NCBI RefSeq assembly: GCF_001187505.1
Contig: NZ_CP012150.1
Location: 248,001 to 312,000, forward strand
Reading direction: 5' to 3'
DNA length: 64,000 nt
From: Mycolicibacterium goodii
Lineage (GTDB): Bacteria > Actinomycetota > Actinomycetes > Mycobacteriales > Mycobacteriaceae
Positions 8,434-16,667 of this stretch are shown here, in pieces (positions within the stretch are counted from its first letter, which is position 1; each line of letters starts with the position of its first letter). A model generated the notes under the pieces. It did not search any database. It saw only the letters and a list, made by a program, of their open reading frames with translations, and was not told the DNA's origin. The translations under genes were made by a program, and so were the position numbers.

Positions 8434-9650
8434 CGGCCCAACAGCGCGTGATCGACCATGGTCGCCACCACGGCCCGGGCCTGCTCGGAATTCTGGTATC
8501 CCATGAGCCGGCCCAGGTCGATCACCAACGCCATGGCGGCATGAACGGCGAACCGCGCCTGCCCGGCGGACCAGTGCGGCCGCACCGGCATCACCACCTC
8601 GACCCACGATTCGACGGCCGAGCGCTGCAGGTCACGCAGGATCTTCTGGTCCGCCGCGGTCATGTTGAGCCGCTCGGTGTAGTAGACGTGTTCCAACTCG
8701 GGGCGGTCGAAGGACCTGGCGATGTAGTCGTCGATGAGGGCGGCCAGGATCTCCTCGGGTTCGCCTCCGGCGTTGAGGATCTCGGCCATGTCCGCCGACA
8801 GCCGGTCGGCGGCGCGCCGGAAACCGGCGGCCAGGATGTCGGCCTTGCCGGAGAAGTACCGGTAGATCCCCGAGGCGGGCATGCCGACTGCCGCGGCGAT
8901 GTCCTCCATCGTGGTGTCGCGGTAGCCGTTCTCGTTGAACAACCGCATCGATTCGGTCAGCAGCGCTTCGTATTTCGCCGTGCTCACCATGGGTGGCGCG
9001 GGAGCCGCGGTCGCGGTGGGTTCGGGGAGCTCCGGCAAGTCGGCGGCCAGCACGCTGTCGACGATCTCGCCGAGCACCTCACGGATCTGGCCTGCGGGCA
9101 GTTTGGCGCGGTGGTCCACGACGCTGCCGATCACACTGAGCGTCGCGGTGGACAGCATCCACCGCTCCCGCGAGCCCAGTTCCGGACGCAGCTTCTGCAG
9201 CGGCTGCTGGATGCGGTGGTGCACCGTGCGCATCTGCGCGTTCAGGGCCGCCTGATCGTCGTCGTCGAGGTAGCGGGCCTCCCAGCGGTAGAGGCCGCCG
9301 GATTCCCGGTTCGCCAACGACGTGTCGGTCAGCGCACCGGTGAGCCGGCGCAACCGCTCGCGTGGATCCTCATCGTCGGCGGTGTCCGCGAACGCGGTGC
9401 TGTCGACGAGTTGCTGCCCGAGATTGAGCACGGCGTCGCGGAACAGCTCGTATTTACTGGAGTAGTGCCGATACAGCGCGGCCGCGGAGATCCCGACCCG
9501 CGACGCGATGGCCTCCATGCTGACGCCGTGGTAGCCGAGCGCGCTGAACGCCTCGGCGGAAGCCCGTGCGATCTGGGCTTTTCGGTCTTTGGGCCGACGT
9601 CGCACAATTCTGGATCCGCTCGTGGTCGGACCGAGCGGGGTGCGCGCCAT
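8400..9650 (-). CDS. TetR-family regulator with two tandem TetR DNA-binding domains
   Basis: This 416-residue protein is twice the usual TetR length and contains two complete TetR N-terminal HTH domains. The first is at ~20-65 (ASAEAFSALGYHGVSMEAIA, then GISAAALYRHYSSKYELF). The second is about 220 residues later (SMRLFNENGYRDTTMEDIA, then GMPASGIYRYFSGKADIL). Each is followed by its own helical region, so one chain may reproduce the usual TetR dimer. The ATG at 9650 begins MARTPLGP; the frame extends upstream without a credible start. It is divergent from the small membrane protein gene at 9790 and convergent with 8164-8433. It probably represses its own promoter or a lipid or fatty-acid gene, but no target is evident here. 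Confidence 0.88.
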   Translation of the reverse strand: MARTPLGPTTSGSRIVRRRPKDRKAQIARASAEAFSALGYHGVSMEAIASRVGISAAALYRHYSSKYELFRDAVLNLGQQLVDSTAFADTADDEDPRERLRRLTGALTDTSLANRESGGLYRWEARYLDDDDQAALNAQMRTVHHRIQQPLQKLRPELGSRERWMLSTATLSVIGSVVDHRAKLPAGQIREVLGEIVDSVLAADLPELPEPTATAAPAPPMVSTAKYEALLTESMRLFNENGYRDTTMEDIAAAVGMPASGIYRYFSGKADILAAGFRRAADRLSADMAEILNAGGEPEEILAALIDDYIARSFDRPELEHVYYTERLNMTAADQKILRDLQRSAVESWVEVVMPVRPHWSAGQARFAVHAAMALVIDLGRLMGYQNSEQARAVVATMVDHALLGRYRLRTALPAR

Positions 9651-9789
9651 GTGGTCACGATAAACGGGCCCACCGACCGCGTCAAAGGACCCGACCCGTG
9701 GGGAACGGTCATTAACATAGGGCGGGGTTCTGCGCGTGTCGGCCAGCCTCGTCGTTTTGCGACGTCGACATGACATCAAGGGGGACACA

Positions 9790-10116
9790 GTGAGTTATCG
9801 CGCGGTCTACCTCGGCATCGCCGGGGCCATCGTCCTGGGCCTCGGCCTCTACCTGATGAGCATGACGGTCTACCTCGACGACTTCGACCGTTACGGCATG
9901 CAGATCCCGTGTGGCACATCGTTCTCGGCGCATCTGGTGCAGGCCGAGGCCGCAGGCGCGCAGTACGTCGACAAGTGCGGCTCGGCGCTGGTGACGCGCC
10001 GGCTGTGGACCATCCCGGTGGTGGCGGTCGGCGCGCTGGCCCTGGTCGCGGTGCTGTTCCGGGCGGCGACGTCGTCGGCGCACGAGTCACTCCTGCCCGA
10101 CCGCGACACGCACTGA
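9790..10116 (+). CDS. small two-helix membrane protein, hypothetical
   Basis: A 108-residue protein with two membrane helices: IGAGAIV-like residues ~8-25 (LGIAGAIVLGLGLYLMSMTV) and ~75-95. The loop between carries two cysteines (IPCGTSF and DKCGSAL) that could pair outside the membrane. The GTG at 9790 follows a GGGGACA ribosome binding site, which favours it over a start at 9736. It is preceded by the 139-base gap from the divergent double-TetR gene, and the permease follows 15 bases later. I do not recognise a named family. Similar short proteins with a YVDKCG-like motif are common in mycobacteria. Confidence 0.6.
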   Translation: MSYRAVYLGIAGAIVLGLGLYLMSMTVYLDDFDRYGMQIPCGTSFSAHLVQAEAAGAQYVDKCGSALVTRRLWTIPVVAVGALALVAVLFRAATSSAHESLLPDRDTH

Positions 10117-10131
10117 TCTACGATCACGGGC

Positions 10132-11352
10132 GTGTCCACGCCCGGGGGTCTGCACCGCAGGCTCGGCACGGTCGACGCGGTGACCATCGGGCTGGGCTCG
10201 ATGATCGGCGCGGGGATTTTCGCCGCGATCGGCCCCGCGGCCGCGGCCGCCGGATCCGGCCTGCTGATCGGCTTGGCGCTGGCCGCCGTCGTCGCGTACT
10301 GCAACGCCACATCCTCGGCGCGGCTGGCCGCGATCTACCCGCAGTCCGGCGGTACCTACGTCTACGGCCGCGAACGGCTCGGCGCGTTCTGGGGCTACCT
10401 CGCGGGCTGGAGCTTCGTCGTCGGCAAGACCGCCTCGTGCGCGGCGATGGCCCTCACGGTCGGCAGCTATGCGTGGCCCCAGCAGGCGCACGCCGTCGCG
10501 GAGGGCGCGGTGGTGGCGCTGACCGCCGTCAACTATGTCGGGGTGCAGAAGTCGGCGCTGCTGACGCGGGTCATCGTCGCCGTGGTGCTCGCGGTCCTGG
10601 CGACCGTGGTGGTGCTGCTGCTCGGCTCCGGTGCGGCCGAACCCGCCCGGTTGACGCTGGGCGACGACGTCTCGGCGGTCGGGGTGCTGCAGGCGGCGGG
10701 ACTGCTGTTCTTCGCGTTCGCCGGGTACGCGCGCATCGCCACCCTGGGTGAGGAGGTCCGCGATCCCGCGCGGATCATCCCGCGGGCCATCCGCATCGCG
10801 CTGGGCCTCACGCTCGTGGTGTATGCCGTGGTGGCCGGTGCGGTGCTGGCGGTGCTCGGAGGCGCCGGGCTGGCGAGTGCGACGGCTCCGCTGGCCGATG
10901 CCGTGGCGGCCGTCGGGGCCGGGCAGTGGCAGCCGCTGGTGCGCGCGGGCGCGGCGGTCGCGGCGTTGGGTTCGCTGCTGGCGCTGATCCTCGGGGTGTC
11001 GCGCACGACGCTCGCGATGGCCCGCGACGGCCATCTGCCGTCGGCGCTCGGCGTCGTCCATCCGCGGTTCGGCGTCCCGCACCGCGCCGAGGTCACGGTC
11101 GGTGTCGTGGTGGCCGCGCTGGCCGCGGTCGCGGATCTGCGTGGCGCGATTGGCTTCTCGTCGTTCGCGGTGCTGGCGTACTACGCGATCGCCAACGCCT
11201 CGGCGGCCACGTTGGGCCGCCGGGTCATCCCCGCGGTCGGGTTGGTGGGTTGTGTGGTGCTGGCGTTTACGTTGCCGTTGTCGTCGGTGCTGGCCGGGTT
11301 GACCGTGGTGGCAATCGGCGCGGCGGTCTACGGGGTGCGCCGGGGCCGCTGA
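10132..11352 (+). CDS. APC-superfamily amino-acid permease
   Basis: This 406-residue integral membrane protein has about 12 hydrophobic segments. Its start is TVDAVTIGLGSMIGAGIF, the unwound TM1 substrate-binding motif (GSMIGAGIF) of the APC superfamily, and TM2-3 reads RLAAIYPQSGGTYVYGRERLG. It imports amino acids or related amines by proton coupling. A short protein with no long C-terminal tail suggests a bacterial CAT/YfnA-like member. The GTG at 10132 is 15 bases after the preceding small membrane protein, with which it may be co-transcribed. Its 3' end abuts the convergent GntR gene with one base between. Confidence 0.85.
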   Translation: MSTPGGLHRRLGTVDAVTIGLGSMIGAGIFAAIGPAAAAAGSGLLIGLALAAVVAYCNATSSARLAAIYPQSGGTYVYGRERLGAFWGYLAGWSFVVGKTASCAAMALTVGSYAWPQQAHAVAEGAVVALTAVNYVGVQKSALLTRVIVAVVLAVLATVVVLLLGSGAAEPARLTLGDDVSAVGVLQAAGLLFFAFAGYARIATLGEEVRDPARIIPRAIRIALGLTLVVYAVVAGAVLAVLGGAGLASATAPLADAVAAVGAGQWQPLVRAGAAVAALGSLLALILGVSRTTLAMARDGHLPSALGVVHPRFGVPHRAEVTVGVVVAALAAVADLRGAIGFSSFAVLAYYAIANASAATLGRRVIPAVGLVGCVVLAFTLPLSSVLAGLTVVAIGAAVYGVRRGR

Positions 11353-11353
11353 G

Positions 11354-12022
11354 TCACTTCTGCCCGTCGACCAGAACCGCCGCGGCCGTGTGCATGTGGT
11401 CACGCACGGTCTCCGCCGCGGCGGCGTCGTCGCCCGATTCGATGGCCTCGACGATGCACAGATGCCGTTTGGCGTCCATGTTCTTCAGTGCGCGTTCCAC
11501 GCCGGCGTACATGATCGACATCCGGATGCTGCCTTCGAGCGACGACCACGAGTGCAGCAACGTCTCGTTGCCGCTCAACTGGCACATGGTGCGGTGGAAC
11601 CGCAGATCGGCCTCGATACGCCCTTCGAGGTCCGATTCCGCCCACCGCTGCATGTCGTCCACCGCCGACCGCAACGTGGCGACCACCTCGGCGCGGTCGC
11701 CACGCCGAGCCAGTTCTCCGGCCGCGAGCGACTCCAGCGCCGCGCGCACATTGAAGATGTCCGTGATCTCCTTGGCGTCGAGGTGGCGCACCGACATGCG
11801 GCCACGCGCGCCAGCGGAGATCAGGCCTTCCTGCTGCAATTGCCGCATCGCTTCGCGCAACGTGCCACGGCTGATCTGCAGTGCCTCGGAGAGATCGGTC
11901 TCCACCAGATGCGTGCCCGGTTTCAGCTGACCGGTGGTGATGGCGCGGCGCAGGGCCGAGAGGGCCTGTTCACGCAGGCTGGTCTTCTCCAGCCGCAGCA
12001 GGGACGGGGCCTCCACCGGCAT
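11354..12022 (-). CDS. GntR-family regulator, FCD (FadR) subfamily
   Basis: A 222-residue regulator. An N-terminal winged HTH (SLREQALSALRRAITTGQLK, then VETDLSEALQISRGTLREAM) is followed by an FCD ligand domain with the metal-binding histidines in DLRFHRTMC, RHLCIVEAI and VRDHMHTA. The ATG at 12022 is chosen because GAGGAG lies six bases upstream. The ATG at 12046 would put the start inside the operator-like repeat at 12038-12059. It lies downstream of the MHS transporter on the same strand, and the same TGTCAACA box is repeated in the transporter/isomerase divergent promoter. It therefore probably represses both that locus and itself until a sugar-acid-like or organic-acid ligand binds. Confidence 0.87.
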   Translation of the reverse strand: MPVEAPSLLRLEKTSLREQALSALRRAITTGQLKPGTHLVETDLSEALQISRGTLREAMRQLQQEGLISAGARGRMSVRHLDAKEITDIFNVRAALESLAAGELARRGDRAEVVATLRSAVDDMQRWAESDLEGRIEADLRFHRTMCQLSGNETLLHSWSSLEGSIRMSIMYAGVERALKNMDAKRHLCIVEAIESGDDAAAAETVRDHMHTAAAVLVDGQK

Positions 12023-12037
12023 CGACCGCTCCTCGAT

Positions 12038-12059
12038 TGTCAACATATGAATGTCAACA
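12038..12059. promoter_or_regulatory. GntR autoregulatory operator candidate
   Basis: Two copies of TGTCAACA (12038-12045 and 12052-12059) lie 14 bases apart, immediately upstream of the chosen GntR start and its ribosome binding site. The same octamer recurs in the 13526-13633 promoter region. Confidence 0.6.
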
Positions 12060-12157
12060 GCGATCGTACAGTCGCTCGAGGATGGTCGCGACGATTCGCG
12101 ACGTCGACAAGCCGTGCCGGTGACCGGCCGCGTTCCAAACCTGTTCTCTACGCGGCA

Positions 12158-13492
12158 TCACGCCGCCAGCACGTGTGAGTCGGCGGCGGCCTTGTCGGCC
12201 AGTGCCCGTTCGCGCGAACCCCAGGTCTCCCTGGTGAGCACGGCGGCCCACAGTCCGATCGCGGCGTAGGCCGAGAACAGCAGCGCCGGCCCGATCCAGC
12301 CGAATCCCTCGAACAGCAGCGTGGTGATGAACGGCGTGAAGCCGGAGACCATCGCCGAGATCTGGTAGGCAAGCGAGGCCCCCGAAGCCCTGGTGTTGGC
12401 CGTGAACAGTTCGGGGAACCACGCACCCTGCGCGCCGGCCAGGGCGTTCTGGCACACGCCGTAGGACACCGCGAACGTCGCGACGATCAACAGGAAGAGC
12501 CCGGTGTTGACCAACAGGAACATCAGCACGCCGAACGGGATGCCGAACGCGCACACCCACAGATAGACCGGCCTGCGGCCGACCCGGTCGGTCAGCCGGG
12601 CCCACGCCACCGTGGCGAAGATTCCGAGCCCGGACGCGATGCACAGCGCGACAAGGGTTTCGGTGGGCGATGCCAGCTCGGCGCTTTTCAGATAGGAGAT
12701 CATGTACGTGATCGACACCGCGTAGCCCGCGGTCTCGGCGACCCGAAGGCCGATGCCGCGCAGGATGTTTCGCCAGTCACTGCGGAACACCTCGACGATC
12801 GGTGCCTTGACGATGGCGCCGGTCTCCTTGACATCTTCGAACACCGGTGACTCCGGCACCCTGGCCCGGATGATCAGGCCGACGATGACCAGCAGGATGC
12901 TGGCGAGGAACGGAACCCGCCACGCCCAGTCACCGCCGAGGTGGACGCTGACCAAGAAGACGAGGTTGGCCAGCAGCAGCCCGACCGGGAAACCGGCCTG
13001 GACGATGCCGGTGTAACGGCCCTTCTGCTTCCACGGGGCATGCTCGTAGCTCATCAGGATCGCGCCACCCCACTCGGCGCCGAATGCCAGGCCCTGGATG
13101 ATGCGCACCGTCACCAGCAGGACGGGCGCGAGCACGCCGACCGCGGCATAGGTGGGCAGCAGGCCGATCGCGAAGGTGGCCAGTCCCATGACGATGAGCG
13201 ACGCGACCAGCACGGGCTTGCGACCGACGCGGTCACCCAGGTGGCCGCCGATGATGCCGCCCAGTGGGCGGGCCGCGAAGCCAACGCCGAGGGTGGCGAA
13301 CGCGGCGAGGGTGCCTGCGACCGGACTGGAGTTCGGGAAGAACGCGGTGCCGAAGTACAGCGCGGCCGCGGTGCCGAAACCGATGAAGTCGTAGGTCTCG
13401 ATGACGGCGCCGACACCCGAACCGATGGCCACGCGCCTGGCTTCGGGGGTGCCGTGGACGGGTCCTCGCATCGATAGAGCTTCGTCGCTCAT
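12158..13492 (-). CDS. MFS transporter, metabolite:H+ symporter (MHS) type
   Basis: A 444-residue, 12-helix protein of the MHS group. It has an N-terminal GSGVGAVIETYDFIGFGTAA, loop 2-3 motif FAARPLGGIIGGHLGDRVGRK and TM5 sequence IIQGLAFGAEWGGAIL, which is shared with phthalate, shikimate and alpha-ketoglutarate symporters. The ATG at 13492 has an AAAGGA ribosome binding site; the upstream in-frame start at 13534 overlaps an operator box. It is divergent from the isomerase/dehydrogenase pair and upstream of the FCD GntR gene, and probably imports the hydroxy- or sugar acid that they use. It is a paralogue of the MHS transporter at 4208-5560. Confidence 0.86.
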   Translation of the reverse strand: MSDEALSMRGPVHGTPEARRVAIGSGVGAVIETYDFIGFGTAAALYFGTAFFPNSSPVAGTLAAFATLGVGFAARPLGGIIGGHLGDRVGRKPVLVASLIVMGLATFAIGLLPTYAAVGVLAPVLLVTVRIIQGLAFGAEWGGAILMSYEHAPWKQKGRYTGIVQAGFPVGLLLANLVFLVSVHLGGDWAWRVPFLASILLVIVGLIIRARVPESPVFEDVKETGAIVKAPIVEVFRSDWRNILRGIGLRVAETAGYAVSITYMISYLKSAELASPTETLVALCIASGLGIFATVAWARLTDRVGRRPVYLWVCAFGIPFGVLMFLLVNTGLFLLIVATFAVSYGVCQNALAGAQGAWFPELFTANTRASGASLAYQISAMVSGFTPFITTLLFEGFGWIGPALLFSAYAAIGLWAAVLTRETWGSRERALADKAAADSHVLAA

Positions 13493-13525
13493 GTGCTGAT
13501 CCTTTCCGAAAGGCCGGGTCGAAGT

Positions 13526-13633
13526 CACTGTCAACAGTCAACAGTGCTCTAGATCACCCAGTGTGGGCACGCCACATCGCAATGTCAACAGTCAACATCG
13601 ATCTCATTCAGCAGTTGACTGTCAACAGTCGAC
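13526..13633. promoter_or_regulatory. operator cluster for the FCD GntR regulator
   Basis: Three related elements lie in the 185-base divergent promoter. At 13526-13546 an ACTGTCAACAGT palindrome is followed by CAACAGTG. At 13583-13597 is TGTCAACAGTCAACA. At 13614-13633 is a 20-base palindrome with the core GACTGTCAACAGTC. All share TGTCAACA with the site in front of the GntR gene (12038-12059). Spacing between elements is 30-57 bases, so looping or cooperative binding is possible. Both the leftward MHS transporter and the rightward isomerase operon would be covered. Confidence 0.65.
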
Positions 13634-13677
13634 GTCGTTACCGTGGCCCTGATCACGTCGATTGATTCGAGGCGCAC

Positions 13678-14541
13678 ATGACCCGACACCACGCACCCCA
13701 CGCCGCACCCCCGGCCGCACCCCACGCCCGGCTGGGCTGCTCCACGATCAGCTTCCGCCACCTCGACTTGGAGATGGCCCTGACCTGGATCACCGAACTG
13801 GGATTCCGCACCATCGACCTCGGCGCGCTTCCCGGTGTGTGCGACCACGTCCCCTTCGTCCTCGACCGCGCCGCCGTCGCAGGCGTGGCCTCCACCGTCG
13901 CGGGCAGCGGACTGCGGGTGCGCTCGATCAACGGCGACATCGGCGATCTCAACCGCCCACTGGACGATGACGCGCGCGTTGCCCGCGCGGCACACCTCGA
14001 CATGCTGCTCACCCTCGCCCGTGCGACCGGTGCGCGGGCGCTGGTGCTGCCGTGCGGCGCGCTCGACCACGATCCGGTGAACGCCCTCGACGACGATCTC
14101 GACCTGGTCGCGGCCGAACTGATCCGGGCCGCCGACCGGGCGACCGCCCACGGCGTCGAACTGTGGACCGAATCGCTGCACCACTATCGGCTGTGCCACG
14201 ACATCGATCGCGCACAGGCCCTCGCCGACCGGTTATGCGGCAGCGACGTCCGCCTCGTCATGGACTTCAGCCACATCGTGGCCTCCGGCGGCGACCCGGT
14301 CGACTTCGTCTCCCGGTTCGCCGGGCGCATCGCGCATGTCCACATCCGCGACGCGGTGCCGGGCAACATCAACCTGAGCGTGGGACGCGGCCAGGTCGAT
14401 TTCGCCGCGGGCCTCAAGGCCCTCGCCAATGCCGGCTACACCGGCGAATTCGCCCTCGAACTGGAGACGCGCGACGTCACCGACGACGACCGGCCGACAG
14501 CCACAGCCGAAGCCGCGCAGCACATCTCAGGACTCATCTAA
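13678..14541 (+). CDS. sugar phosphate isomerase/epimerase (xylose-isomerase-like TIM barrel)
   Basis: A 287-residue AP_endonuc_2/xylose-isomerase-like TIM barrel. Recognisable strands are LGCSTISF at the start, LGFRTIDLG, LWTESLHHY with a metal-binding Glu, LVMDFSHIVASG with Asp/His, HVHIRDA, and the closing FALELETRD. Members isomerise or epimerise ketoses and hydroxypyruvate-like or inositol-derived compounds with a divalent metal. It is the first gene rightward from the operator cluster, 11 bases ahead of an SDR dehydrogenase, and shares the locus with an MHS transporter. The set looks like uptake, isomerisation and oxidation of a polyol or sugar acid. The exact substrate is open. Confidence 0.8.
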   Translation: MTRHHAPHAAPPAAPHARLGCSTISFRHLDLEMALTWITELGFRTIDLGALPGVCDHVPFVLDRAAVAGVASTVAGSGLRVRSINGDIGDLNRPLDDDARVARAAHLDMLLTLARATGARALVLPCGALDHDPVNALDDDLDLVAAELIRAADRATAHGVELWTESLHHYRLCHDIDRAQALADRLCGSDVRLVMDFSHIVASGGDPVDFVSRFAGRIAHVHIRDAVPGNINLSVGRGQVDFAAGLKALANAGYTGEFALELETRDVTDDDRPTATAEAAQHISGLI

Positions 14542-14552
14542 GGAGATTCGCA

Positions 14553-15326
14553 ATGAAGAGCACTGCCCGCACCGCCGTCGTCACCGGCGCCACCTCCGAG
14601 CGCGGCATCGGGATCGCCGTGGCCGAGCGCTACGCCAGGGAAGGCTGGGCCGTCGTGGTCCTCGACCTCGACGGTGAGAAGTCGGCCAAGACGGCCGCCG
14701 AGATCGGAAACCGTTACACCGTACCCGCATTCGGCCATGCCGTCGACGTCACGGATGAGGAGTCGGTCCACGCGGCCCGGGCTGCGGTGGCCGCCGAGGT
14801 CGCCTCCGGCAACCTCCCGACGGTCGGGGCGCTCGCCAACATCGCCGGGATCACGTCGCCGGTCAACTTCCTGGACACCACGCTCGAACTGTGGAACACG
14901 GTGATGGCCGTCAACGCCACCGGAACGTACCTGATGACCAAGGCCTTCCTGCCGGACATGATCGCCGCCGGATGGGGCCGCATCGTCAACATGTCCTCGG
15001 TGTCGGCGCAACGCGGCGGCGGCGTGTTCGGCAAGGTGCCGTACTCCTCGGCCAAGGCCGCGATCCTCGGCTTCACCAAGGCGCTGGCCCGCGAGGTCGC
15101 CGACACCGGGGTGACCGTCAACGCCGTCACCCCCGGCGCGGTGGACACCAACATCCGCGTCGGCTCCAGCGACGAGCAGGAGGCCAAGCTGGCCGCCGAC
15201 ATCCCGGTCGGGCGCACCGCGACCACCGAGGAGGTGGCCGCCGTCATCACGTTCCTGTCCAGCGAGGACGCAAGCTATCTGACCGGCACCACCGTGGACA
15301 TCAACGGCGGCAGTCACATGCACTGA
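14553..15326 (+). CDS. SDR-family oxidoreductase
   Basis: A 257-residue classical short-chain dehydrogenase/reductase. The cofactor motif TGATSERGIG is at 11-20 (a slightly unusual insertion in TGxxxGIG), NIAG at 96-99, and the catalytic Ser148/149, Tyr164 and Lys168 (YSSAK) are present. The C-terminus has the usual YLTGTTVDINGG. LDLDGEKS after strand 2 suggests NAD(H) preference. An AGGAGA ribosome binding site precedes the ATG at 14553; a much longer frame upstream is a shadow of the isomerase gene. It is co-transcribed with the isomerase (11-base gap) and probably oxidises a hydroxyl of the same substrate. Confidence 0.87.
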   Translation: MKSTARTAVVTGATSERGIGIAVAERYAREGWAVVVLDLDGEKSAKTAAEIGNRYTVPAFGHAVDVTDEESVHAARAAVAAEVASGNLPTVGALANIAGITSPVNFLDTTLELWNTVMAVNATGTYLMTKAFLPDMIAAGWGRIVNMSSVSAQRGGGVFGKVPYSSAKAAILGFTKALAREVADTGVTVNAVTPGAVDTNIRVGSSDEQEAKLAADIPVGRTATTEEVAAVITFLSSEDASYLTGTTVDINGGSHMH

Positions 15327-15371
15327 CGCCACGCGTGCGCAATCGTCGCCGATGGTGTGTAGTTCTCATTC

Positions 15372-16667
15372 GTGACCTTGCTGAATTGGAAGTACGTCGA
15401 GTCCCGCGCCGACGACGACTTCGTCGTCGCTCCGCACGAGCGGCTCGACTGGGGCCGCACCATCGGCATCGGTGCGCAGCACGTGGTGGCGATGTTCGGT
15501 GCGACGTTCCTGGTGCCGGTCCTCACGGGGTTCCCGCCGTCGACCACGCTGCTGTTCTCCGGTATCGGCACGATCCTGTTCCTGCTGATCACCGGCAACC
15601 GGCTGCCGAGCTACCTGGGATCGAGCTTCGCGGTGATCGCGCCGGTCACCGCGGCCGTGGCCGCCGACGGTGCGGGCAGTGCGCTCGGCGGGTTGATCGC
15701 CGTCGGGGTGCTGCTGATCATCGTCGGCGCGGTGGTCCACCTGGTGGGCACGCACTGGATCGACGTGGCGCTGCCGCCGGTGGTCACCGGCGCGATCGTG
15801 GCGCTCATCGGGTTCAACCTGGCGCCTGCGGCCAAGAACAACTTCGAGCAGGGTCCGCTGGTCGGCATCGTGACGCTGGTGCTGCTGGTCGGGGTGCTGG
15901 CGTTCTTCCGCGGCATCATCGGCCGGTTGGCGATCTTCGGCGCCGTGATCATCGGCTACCTGCTGGCGCTGGTTCTCGGCGAGGTCGACACCACCGCGAT
16001 CGCCGCCGCCCCGTGGGTGGGTCTGCCCGAGTTCCAGACGCCGACGTTCGCCATCGGTGTGCTGCCGCTGTTCCTACCCGCGGTGATCGCGCTGATCGCC
16101 GAGAACATCGGGCACGTGAAGTCGGTCGGACAGATGACCAGGACCGACATGGATCCGCTGATCGGACGGGCGCTGGCCGCCGACGGCGTCGCGACGGTGC
16201 TCGCAGGCGCCGGTGGCGGATCGGCCACCACCACCTACGCCGAGAACATCGGTGTGATGGCCGCGACCCGCGTCTACTCGACCGCCGCGTACTGGGTGGC
16301 GGCCACGGTGGCGATCCTGTTGTCGTTGTGTCCCAAGGTGGGAGCGGTGATCTCCGCGATCCCGGCCGGTGTGCTCGGTGGTGCGACCATCGTGCTCTAC
16401 GGGCTGGTCGGCATTCTCGGTGTGCGGATCTGGCTGAGCAACCACGTCGACTTCTCCAAGCCGGTCAACCAGATGACCGCGGCGATCCCCCTCATCATCG
16501 GTATCGCCGACTTCACTTGGCAGGCAGGCGAATTGACGTTCACCGGTATCGCGCTCGGCTCGATCGCCGCGCTGGCGGTGTTCCACGGCATGCGCCTGCT
16601 CGAGGCCCTCGGCGGCCTGGGCCGGCGCCGAGAAGCCGACCAGACGCCTACTCCCCCAACGCATTGA
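15372..16667 (+). CDS. NCS2 nucleobase:cation symporter (uracil/xanthine permease family)
   Basis: A 431-residue membrane protein of the nucleobase-ascorbate transporter (NCS2) family. It begins with a short tail and GRTIGIGAQHVVAMFGATFLVP, the TM1 QH motif of UraA-type permeases. TM3 contains LPSYLGSSFAVIAPV. The TM8 substrate glutamate is in LIAENIGHVKSVGQMT, and the signature ENxGxxxxTR appears as AENIGVMAATRVYS. Uracil or another pyrimidine is the likeliest substrate, given the UraA-like TM1 and SSFA motif, but xanthine cannot be excluded. It stands alone, with its own GTG start at 15372, and overlaps the 3' end of the convergent flavoprotein gene by 20 bases. Confidence 0.88.
   Translation: MTLLNWKYVESRADDDFVVAPHERLDWGRTIGIGAQHVVAMFGATFLVPVLTGFPPSTTLLFSGIGTILFLLITGNRLPSYLGSSFAVIAPVTAAVAADGAGSALGGLIAVGVLLIIVGAVVHLVGTHWIDVALPPVVTGAIVALIGFNLAPAAKNNFEQGPLVGIVTLVLLVGVLAFFRGIIGRLAIFGAVIIGYLLALVLGEVDTTAIAAAPWVGLPEFQTPTFAIGVLPLFLPAVIALIAENIGHVKSVGQMTRTDMDPLIGRALAADGVATVLAGAGGGSATTTYAENIGVMAATRVYSTAAYWVAATVAILLSLCPKVGAVISAIPAGVLGGATIVLYGLVGILGVRIWLSNHVDFSKPVNQMTAAIPLIIGIADFTWQAGELTFTGIALGSIAALAVFHGMRLLEALGGLGRRREADQTPTPPTH

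Noticed and set aside
8448..9773. Plus-strand frame of 441 codons
   Set aside because: It is antisense to the double-TetR gene, which has clear HTH motifs; composition is that of a shadow.
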